15,392 nucleotides of DNA from Russula earlei (Eukaryota > Basidiomycota > Agaricomycetes > Russulales > Russulaceae): assembly GCA_025769875.1 (NCBI GenBank), contig JAGFNK010001070.1, forward strand, positions 1-15,392. Direction: 5' to 3'. Positions 1 to 6,951 of this stretch are shown here, piece by piece. A model generated the notes under the pieces. That model was not told where the DNA came from. It did no database searches and saw only the letters and a program-made list of their open reading frames with translations. A program made the position numbers and the translations under genes. Position 1 is the stretch's first letter; the number at the start of each line of letters is the position of its first letter.

Positions 1-2346
1 AAAAAACGAAGAAAGAAAAAAACAAAACAAAACAAAAATCGGTCAAGGTTTTTTCGGCCTCTGGGACGTCTCGTTGGGGGGGGGGCATCTACCAGGCACT
101 CCTCATCTCGGCTATTTCTTTACCCCCGCGAGGTACTCTGTGCGAGGTTTGTTTTCTTTCCTTTTCCTGTCCTTGCCGCGGACGCGGACGCGGGAGGATG
201 TTGTTGCCGCTCGGATACAGTATTGGTTCAATTCCCAAAGCTTTTGCATTTCCTTCCGCGTGGCACCGTGCTGTTTTTTTTTTTTCTTTTTTTCTTTTTC
301 ATTCAGGCGGGCAACGAGCAACGACCATCTTTCTCCTGTGATCGTCCTGTTTTTTTGACGTAGACCCCCTATTTCGTGCGGACGGCGGAAGATGCGGACC
401 TGTGTGACAGGTGGGCCAGCTCGCGCTCGTCGGCCCATAGAATTGCGGCACGATAGATACTAGCAATGCGCGAATCAGATACTCTTCTCGCATTTGGGTG
501 TTTAGCTTGCTGGTTGCTGCCCCGTCGGTTGGGTGTTTACTGTAGTTCCAGCCAGGGAATCAAAACAATCGTAACGACCCCATCATGATCAGAGAGCGTT
601 GATCCGCCGTTCGCTCAGATTTGGTATTTCCGTTGGAGCGGCTGCGGTGTACACACCATCCACATGGATGCCCTGACGGAAGGGTTCCTTCATCCATTCA
701 ACTGGGCTGGCTGGGGTCTAGTCGAGTGCGGAGTGGCAATGGTATGAACAACGTGTTGTGCGAGCCTGAGTTCCCAGCGATAGAGTTCTCCTGTGTATGT
801 GGAAATTTCCATCCGTGATTGCGGTACGAAAAAATAAACGAGAGGAAGGGGTTCGTGAGGAACGCACACACGAGGGAGCGAAGACGATCACGACGCTCCT
901 ACGTTTTCGATATGGAGAATCCGCCGTGAGCTCCGTCATACCTTCTCGAACTAGCGTAGTAAGAGTGGGTGTATGGCCCTTTTCATAATTGGCACTCGGG
1001 CATGCGGCTCCCATGTGCAGGTGGTGGCATACAAATGCTAGGTTAGTTAGTTTGTTTGATGGTGGCGCCTTCGGGCTCCATGCTGATACACAAAGGTGCT
1101 CCGCGATCGATGTAATCGCAACCCACAGGGGGTTGGTAGCTTCCCTTCGGCGCAAGCAGGCGATATGTTCATGACAACCCGTAAGCGCTTGATCTCCAAT
1201 GAAGGAATCGCCCTGGATGAACCATCGGAACCTGTTCAAAGTCGCTGGCCTGGCCGACTCGGACCCTCAATGAGGAGGGCAGGTGTCCAATGATCGCCAA
1301 CGTGGGGACGAGCGTACCTACTACCCGCGGCACCCATGTTACTTGCCGTTTCGCGACCCTGCCACGCCATGGGGATTTCATTTCATTTTTTCTGGAATCA
1401 GGTTAAGCTCACGGCGAGGGCCGGATGGGACGGAGCCCGATAATTCGGGCTCGCGGGTAGATCAGATGCGGCTTTTGGTATCAGCACACCAACTCTGATA
1501 ATCATCATGGACTGGAAACCACTGGAAGATCGCCGCTGACTGTCTTTCTCGCATGTTCGAGTCTAATACGGTAGACCCGAACGCGTTCCCGAAACAACCT
1601 CCCCCGCCATGAAAAAAAAGAACCAGTCCGGCGCGTCTCCTGTATCGCCAAACAACTGAAACTAAGGCTAGCACGCGATCGGCATCGGCGCCAGCCTGAG
1701 CCACGGTATCGTATCACCAAGCATTCAAGCGCCACAGTGGGCTTCCAAGTACGAATAACAAACCAAACAAAACGTGTTTGCCTCTCGGCTCGGAAACCGC
1801 GCGGCACTCGTTCGCTCACGAGAGAATAACCAAATCTATCACTTCGGAGGCCGACCATCGGTTCGCTTCTCGCGGCTCACGAGCCGAGCGCTCTCGCGTG
1901 CAATGATACAGGGGTGTACATAATCAATAGTCAGAAAATGAAAGTTCGCCATAGAAGGACACGGGCGCGATGAGCGGCTGAACCTGAGTATGTTATGTTC
2001 TCCGGCGCGTCGTCGTCGCGTACGTACAAGCGAGTGGCATGCTGAGGTAAATGACAATTGTCGACGAGGGGGATTAGGACTTCTCGACCCCCCCCTTCGG
2101 CGCCGGTCTTCCATTTGGTGTTGTGGTGAGACCGAGACGCTTGAGAGAATTCTCGGTGGCAATATTCCAGTTGTGTGCTCTCTCGACGTCGAGAAGGAAG
2201 ATTCGGGCGCCGTAGAAAAGGGACCCTATACATGCGAACGTCCTCCAATCACATGTATACTATGGGTGCTGTACTGTATGATCGAGGAAGCTGTTGACCA
2301 ATCATCGATTGCGTGAGCTTACTGACCGTGGCAAGCTCTTTGTTCT
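1..2346. other. Non-genic stretch, no supported gene
   Basis: I see no gene here that I can defend. Open frames up to about 170 codons exist on both strands, but they overlap each other in several frames. None shows a recognisable domain, and none joins into a longer protein by plausible short introns. The first 60 bases are A-rich. There are T-rich tracts around 270-300 and 349-356, as in fungal promoter or transcript-end DNA. A perfect short palindrome at 1433-1452 is listed separately. A lineage-specific or badly decayed gene cannot be excluded. Confidence 0.5.
1433..1452. repeat. Perfect 8-bp palindrome with TAAT loop
   Basis: GAGCCCGA and TCGGGCTC are separated by four bases (TAAT). This gives a perfect 8-bp GC-rich stem that could form a hairpin in RNA or bind a dimeric factor in DNA. 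No gene is close enough to assign a role. Confidence 0.6.
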
Positions 2347-2754
2347 TTGTCACGGGCGGATGATCAGTTCTGTGGACCGCTCGCGCCTCGCGACGTGCCT
2401 GGTCCCTCGCTCGACTACTTCGTTATCGTGTTCAATCGACGCCCCAAACCCTTTCATACACGGATCTTTGAGGCAATCGCAGCAGGGTCGTCTGATCACG
2501 GTGGCAAGGCACCCTGGGAGAAGAACTCCGAGCGACGCAGCCAAAAGAACCGCGTGATGTTCCAGGACGGCGTAGAAATGGTAAGCCAGACGCCACCTGA
2601 GGAGTCCTCGAGACGTCCGGTCACACCGCCCCCAGGACTGGTGGGTGGGCAACGGTGCCACATGGTACCTGTGTCCGTCGATAGGTTGATAGGACAGCAG
2701 GCGAGAGAAAGGGCACCTGGCGAATTAAGCAGTTGCGATGCCCCTCAGCCACCA
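2347..2754 (+). other. Open frame fragment ending in a transposable element
   Basis: An uninterrupted frame of about 136 codons runs up to the target-site TA of the inverted-repeat element at 2757 and continues into it, so the last residues of the longer open frame come from the element. There is no ATG at its start, so it would have to be an internal or 3' exon. The composition is protein-like: a hydrophobic stretch near the start (LDYFVIVFNRRPKPF), then a polar Pro/Ser/Arg-rich tail. I recognise no domain. A donor-like GTAAGC lies near 2581. It may be the remnant of a gene broken by the insertion, or chance open DNA. Confidence 0.2.
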
Positions 2755-3397
2755 TACTATCACCTATGGGGAACTCGCCATTCCACGACCATCTCGCCAG
2801 TCACAAATGTCACGAAAGTAACGGACATGTAACACATGCCAAATTAAAGTCCGCCCGGGATGAAACATTCCCGTGTATTTACAAAGGCAATTTGATTAGG
2901 TGGGGACTAGGGAAAATAGTTGTAATGGAGTAGCATTATCAAGTGAAATCCAGGACTTGGCTATGTATGGAACGTGGTGCTCACATCATGGGCCAGTGCC
3001 ACACGAGTAAAAGTAAAAGGTCAATATATATCATTGTTATAGCTGCCTGTAGCCACTGCCTCATACGTATGGTCTTGTGCTGGCTGATTGGACCACCTGT
3101 AACATGGCATTAAGAGGATAGAACAGCAGTGACCCAGACTCCTCCGACGGTGATCACCCAGCTGGAATCAAACTCCGCACTCCGCCATGACAGAAAGTGT
3201 GATGCAGGCGTGACCCCCAGCCAAAATACTACTCGAAAACCACTCAATGGACCTCCATTTTTTCTTTGCTAGAATGACATTAATGGCACTCAATAGTATA
3301 ACTACAAAGTTTTAAATGGGGTTGTTCGAGCAGATACAGGGAAAAATGAAATTGGCGAGATGGTTGTGGAATGGCGAGTTCCCCATAGGTGATAGTA
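2755..3397. mobile_element. MITE-like element with 43-bp terminal inverted repeats
   Basis: The 43-bp ends at 2757-2799 and 3353-3395 are inverted copies with one mismatch. The outer end begins CTATCACCTATGGGG. Both sides are flanked by TA (2755-2756 and 3396-3397), a target duplication typical of Tc1/mariner-like elements. The 639-bp body has no long open frame, so this is a non-autonomous miniature element. The interior around 2801-3352 is AT-richer than its surroundings. It sits about 200 bp upstream of the HAC1 start codon, so it forms the distal boundary of that promoter. Superfamily assignment rests only on the TA duplication and is tentative. Confidence 0.85.
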
Positions 3398-3593
3398 TAC
3401 ATGCTTTTGGGAAAGCCCCTGTGGCTGGGACCGTGAGAATGCCACGTGGCGGGTAGTTTGCAGATGCCTACGTGGCAACGCCCCCTTCTTCACTTACGGC
3501 CACGTACGTCCTGCGCAATTCGCAGTCCTTTTACTCTACAGACCCTCTCTCTTCCTTCTCTCTTTCCTCACGCATATATCCATATTCTAATCT
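3398..3593 (+). promoter_or_regulatory. HAC1 promoter and 5' leader
   Basis: These 196 bases separate the inverted-repeat element from the HAC1 ATG. They hold three ACGT-core sites (listed separately) followed by a pyrimidine-rich CT tract at about 3523-3570. A CT-rich tract just before the start is common in fungal transcription start regions. The transcription start itself cannot be fixed from sequence. Confidence 0.55.
3441..3511. promoter_or_regulatory. Cluster of three ACGT-core sites (UPRE/E-box-like)
   Basis: GCCACGTGGC at 3441-3450 is a perfect 10-bp palindrome. TGCCTACGTGGCA at 3465-3477 is the same palindrome with one extra base. GGCCACGTACGTC at 3499-3511 carries two ACGT cores. 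ACGTG cores are bound by XBP1/HacA-type bZIP factors and also by bHLH factors. The sites lie 83-153 bp before the HAC1 start, which would fit autoregulation, but the binding factor is inferred. Confidence 0.5.
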
Positions 3594-4747
3594 ATGGCTA
3601 CCGCTAACACTGCCGACCTTGCCCTCCCGTTACCGTCACCATTGCGCACTCCAGAGTCTTCCACCTCATCTCTTCCTCCAAACTCCACGTCCAAACCTCC
3701 AGCAAAATCTCGTCCTGCACCCACATCCAATCAAGACGATTCCGCGCCTCGAAAACGCTCCCGCTCTGACATGACACCTGATGAACGCAAAGAGGCTCGC
3801 GCCCACCGAAACCGTATCGCAGCTCAGAACAGTCGCGACAAGCGCAAGGCACAGTTCTCTGCCCTCGAGGCTCGCATCAGTGAACTTGAGGCTGAAAATC
3901 GAGCCCTTCGTGCGGGTATGGCCTATCCTCTTCCAATACCTGTCGAACACAGGGCAGACGACGCTGCTCGTGAAGCAGACAATCGCGCATTACGCGAACG
4001 TGTTCAAGCTCTTGAGAGCGCGTGGGAGGCAATCATTCGTACCCTTCACACCCACGGCACCACTGCGGGCTTGCCAACCGTCTTACCTCCACTTGGCCTA
4101 GAACAATCAAGTGCACCATCGTCGCCTTCGGCGTCCGCCTCATCCCCATCACCCGAATCTCCGACGACAACGTTCCCCGTCCTTGTACCATCTACCCCAA
4201 TCTTTTCGATTGACGACCCTGTTTTCCCTCTCTCCCCGGCACTGTCTAATCTGAGCCTCCCGTCTGGAACTCCAAGCCAGAGCATCTTCGACCTCACGCA
4301 TGAGCCCACTTGCCACTCAGCACGGGTGGTGAGCGCCTCCTCTTCGGCGGCGTCCCTGCAGCGGGTGGACCCTTGCAAGCAGACGAAGATCCTTCCATGC
4401 TATCTGATGTCGTCACAGACGAGACGATTGACGAAGCGGCGATGGATGACCTCTTCCATGAAATTTTGGCGGCACCCCTCACGCCCTCCTCCGTGGCGCC
4501 GATATTAATGAGCGACGATGCAGAAGTGCCGGGACGGGATCGGGGCTCTATTAACCCAAACACGGATGCCAAGGTGGCCAAGGAGGTGGAGCGGGAGATA
4601 CAGAAATTGTTCGACATGATGCCTGTGGGCGGTTCTGCGTTTGACGGCGTATCACCTCTGCCCGCCGAAGAGAACGGTAGCACTGCGCTCGAGCTAGATC
4701 TCGGCGCGTGGGAGGCCTCAATAGGCCTCGCCCAACCAGTATTCTAA
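3594..4747 (+). CDS. HAC1: HAC1/XBP1-type bZIP factor of the unfolded protein response
   Basis: The coding sequence is 3594-4320 joined to 4359-4747 (371 aa), with the 38-nt segment between removed by predicted IRE1 cleavage and tRNA-ligase joining. In other fungi this factor enters the nucleus under ER stress and switches on chaperone, ERAD and secretory genes. Residues 1-60 are Ser/Pro-rich and carry a basic RKRSR patch. The bZIP basic region lies at about 65-88: N73-X7-R81 within NRIAAQNSRDKRKAQ, close to Hac1/XBP1/Cib1. A leucine zipper and coiled coil run to about 150. The middle is Ser/Pro-rich. Spliced mRNA gives an acidic tail (DETIDEAAMDDLFHEIL), a likely activation domain. Unspliced mRNA stops at 4508 (304 aa) with a basic tail. 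No spliceosomal intron is needed. The ATG is the first in frame, with a non-A at -3. Confidence 0.88.
4321..4358 (+). other. Predicted IRE1-dependent unconventional intron of HAC1
   Basis: The 38-nt length is 2 modulo 3, which moves translation exactly from the frame of the bZIP domain to the frame of the acidic tail. The 3' site is CTG|CAG in loop CUGCAGC (4356-4362), closed by a 5-bp stem (4351-4355 with 4363-4367, two of the pairs G-U). This matches the known IRE1 rule CNG|CNGN in a 7-nt loop. The 5' site is CAG|CAC in loop CAGCACG (4318-4324), closed by a 7-bp stem (4311-4317 with 4325-4331, three G-U pairs). Its sixth loop base is C where G is usual. The ends lack GT-AG, so the spliceosome would not remove it. 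The 3' site is well supported; the 5' site is the best frame-compatible choice. Confidence 0.78.
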
Positions 4748-5692
4748 AACATTGATCATACCCAGGGTTTCTGTACTCAACTCCCATTTCCTTTTCATCT
4801 CGCATCAGTTTTGGTCTATATATGTGTCTCGGTTCCTTTCTTTTCCTGTCTTGTATCGTCAGTGTTATACGCATCGTCGTCTGGCTTTATGACTTTTGTT
4901 TCACGGTACTTTTACGATACGGTCTTCCTCCATCCCCCCCCCCCCCGCCCACGATTACTCCATCTGTACGAGTGATGTCCACCCGTGCAGAGGGCGCTTG
5001 TACGCGCACAGACTCTGGCTTACTGCTCGTCTCGCTGTTCCCACTGTAGTACGCGATTCTCCCTCTCGGGGTCGAGAGACGCGTAGTTGCAGTGGTGAGC
5101 GCGGATTGGCGTGATATGTCAGCTTGGATGTGCGGTGTGTTCGCGTTCTCCGTCGCGTGTTGGTCTGTCCGAGTCGAGATGGGGTTGATCATCGCTTGTT
5201 TTCGCGGTGGTGGAGGACCATGTCCAGGATGGCGTACGTATGTGGAGCAAAGTTATTTAATACAGAACGTCTTTGCAACAAATTTGCGGATGAACCCTCT
5301 ACTCTGAACCTTGAACTCGAAGCACAGTCATCAAAATTTGCTGCGTCAGGCACTGGTGGCCTATTCGTGAACGTTATGACGGGGGGGATAAGAGATATCT
5401 GGCCCGTTCAAACAGACTTTATGCTATTATGCTTTCTACTCTTTCTACTTGTCGCGCGGGTCATTCACATGTGCGTCGTGCACCTCTGGTGGGTAATCCA
5501 TGCGACCCGGTCGTTCTGGCGAACAGTAGTGCAAGTATTATGGCCCCATTAAAGACGACATTTCTGGGTTGATACAACAAACAGCGAGCAGCACCGCGAC
5601 CGGAAACTATTTCTTCGATTCTCGTCTTTCTTCCCCGCGGAGAGCGCTGCAAGTCACGGTGCGGTGGGGGTTAGCGCGTCTCCACGCCCTCG
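4748..5692. other. Convergent intergenic region between HAC1 and CHZ1
   Basis: This stretch should hold the 3' untranslated regions of HAC1 (from the left) and CHZ1 (from the right). A run of 12 or more C lies around 4936-4949. An open frame of 142 codons at 5124-5552 has no recognisable domain and an unconvincing composition. I see no RNA gene. Confidence 0.5.
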
Positions 5693-6241
5693 TCAATCGT
5701 CATCGTCCTCCCCTGGGTTGAGACCGGCACGTTTGTGTGCCTCGTTGGAAGTGTAGTCCACCCGCTTCCCACGTGTGCGGCGACCCGGGAGGATTGCAGA
5801 GGGATCGATGCGCTTAAGGGGAGAGCAGGATCGTCATCAGATATGAAAACAGGTCGGAGAGAATCGTGACTATAGCCTACCCCCTCATCGTCTTCGTCCT
5901 CGTCTTCATCGTCATCGTCTTCATCCATCTCCACATCCTCCTCGTCTTCCTCCTCGTCTTCGTCGTCTTCGTCTTCGTCTTCGTCATCGTCGTCATCTTC
6001 GTCGTCATCGTCGTCGTCGTCATCATCAACGACTTTTTTATGCCCTTGGCGCACACCACCGGAAGCCGGGGCCTTGCCCTTTCCCTTACCAGGGGACCCG
6101 GGTTTCGTCGGGCTCTTTGCACGCTGCGCCTTACCCCTGTGAAAGGCGGAATCAGCGATAAGGCGCTCTCGCGCACGCGGGAGATGCGACAAGACACATG
6201 GCTTACACGGTGGACGAGGGCTTTTTAGCAATCGAGGACAT
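5693..6241 (-). CDS. CHZ1: Histone H2A.Z-H2B chaperone of the CHZ1 family
   Basis: Three exons on the minus strand: 6241-6207, 6136-5881 and 5812-5693, giving 136 aa (yeast Chz1 is about 150). CHZ1 proteins bind H2A.Z-H2B dimers in the nucleus and help the SWR1 complex exchange them into nucleosomes. The N-terminus is short and Lys/Ser/Pro-rich. A nearly pure Asp/Glu tract covers about residues 48-97. The C-terminal exon holds the diagnostic CHZ motif (IDPSAILPGRRTRGKRVDY), then a short acidic end. Intron 1 (70 bp) has GTAAGC, a CTGAT branch site and CACAG. Intron 2 (68 bp) has GTAGGC, a CTGAT branch site and TTAAG. If intron 2 is not removed, the frame continues to a stop at 5671 and the CHZ motif is lost. 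The gene converges on HAC1. Confidence 0.9.
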
Positions 6242-6379
6242 GTGTGGTCTTTGTTCGTTTTGGACAGCGATAGGCGGGATCGACGACAAATCCGTTTTTT
6301 TTTTTGAACGAACACGGACACCGTTGCGTTGGTCAGACGTTCACACGGCGCTCATTGGCTGGACTGACTGGATAAGCTT
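6242..6379. promoter_or_regulatory. CHZ1 upstream region, possibly divergent promoter
   Basis: These 138 bp lie between the CHZ1 start codon (minus strand) and the first ATG of a plus-strand open frame at 6380. They contain a run of ten T (6295-6304), which reads as poly-A on the CHZ1 strand and is typical of nucleosome-depleted fungal promoters. No specific factor site is recognisable. Confidence 0.4.
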
Positions 6380-6604
6380 ATGCAAAGCAGATGCCCAATT
6401 GGGGCCCCCGCTCTCCTCATCCCCTCGTCATTCTCGTCATCACCGGATTCACCGTCCACTGCATGTTCGACCTCGCCTCAAAGGGAGGAGTTGCGGCTTG
6501 GTCTTTCATCGGCTACCGGCACAGCATCATCATCGACCACCACCATTTCGTGTGGCGCCACCCACCTCCTTCCCCTGAGCTCCCATCCTTTATTGTCCTC
6601 TCAT
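6380..6604 (+). pseudogene. Possible 5' remnant of a Ser/Thr-rich gene
   Basis: An ATG-started frame of about 75 codons lies divergent to CHZ1. It is dominated by Ser, Pro and Thr (SSFSSSPDSPSTACSTSP, TASSSTTTISC) with no recognised domain. The frame runs on into the foldback element that begins at 6614 and stops inside it (6712). It could be the first exon of a gene interrupted by that element, a lineage-specific protein, or chance open DNA. The low-complexity content makes the call weak. Confidence 0.2.
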
Positions 6605-6613
6605 GTGTGGGTT

Positions 6614-6951
6614 GGTTGGAATAAAGATTATGGTGGGGACAGTTATCTGTTGGAGATTCCCCTCAAAGTGTGTCTCTTGTGTTCTTCTGGTTTCACCCTT
6701 GCTTACATCTGACCAATTGATGTCATCACATTCACATCCAGCTCTGCAAGTGCATATATTGAGTGTTCACTGCATGACTAGGCAGTGAGCACTTGATATA
6801 TGCACTTGCAGAGCTCTGGACTTGAAAGTTGAGGTATGATGACATCAATTGGTCAGATGTAAGCAAGGGTGAAAACAGAAGAACACAAGAGACACACTTC
6901 AAGGGGAATCTCCAACAGATTCCTGTCCCCACCATAATCTTTATTCCAACC
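6614..6951. mobile_element. 338-bp foldback element or inverted duplication
   Basis: The two halves are inverted copies of each other. The outer arms begin GGTTGGAATAAAGATTATGG at 6614, answered by its inverse ending at 6951. They remain highly similar for about 125 bp with a handful of mismatches. The right half then holds about ten extra bases. The arms close on a central palindrome built on CTCTGCAAGTGCATATAT around 6742-6816. Flanks show no clear target-site duplication. The arms, read inward, are open over about 45 codons (GWNKDYGGD, then LEIPL), and that frame continues outside the right arm to about 6990, so the arms may derive from a captured coding segment. Confidence 0.8.

Noticed and set aside
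718..1239. 173-codon open frame on the minus strand
   Set aside because: Its composition is like translated non-coding DNA, with no motif and no plausible splice partners.
1931..2248. Minus-strand frame containing DDDAPENITYSG, resembling a motif of basidiomycete surface-type proteins
   Set aside because: Only this short patch looks familiar. No downstream exon with the rest of such a domain was found on that strand.
3135..3215. tRNA-like A-box and B-box matches on the minus strand inside the TIR element
   Set aside because: TGGCGGAGTG and GTTTGATTCC are almost adjacent, leaving no room for an anticodon arm, so this is not a tRNA and not a good SINE head.
4345..4358. CGG|CGG at 4345-4350 as the 5' site of the HAC1 intron
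   Set aside because: It is frame-compatible, but the intron would be only 11 nt and no stem closes that loop.
5124..5552. 142-codon plus-strand frame between HAC1 and CHZ1
   Set aside because: It has no domain, lies in the expected 3' regions of two convergent genes, and has a composition unlike the neighbouring genes.
5671..5692. End of the long minus-strand acidic frame as the CHZ1 C-terminus
   Set aside because: Reading through 5813-5880 removes the conserved CHZ motif. The intron there has a donor, branch site and acceptor, and its removal restores the motif.
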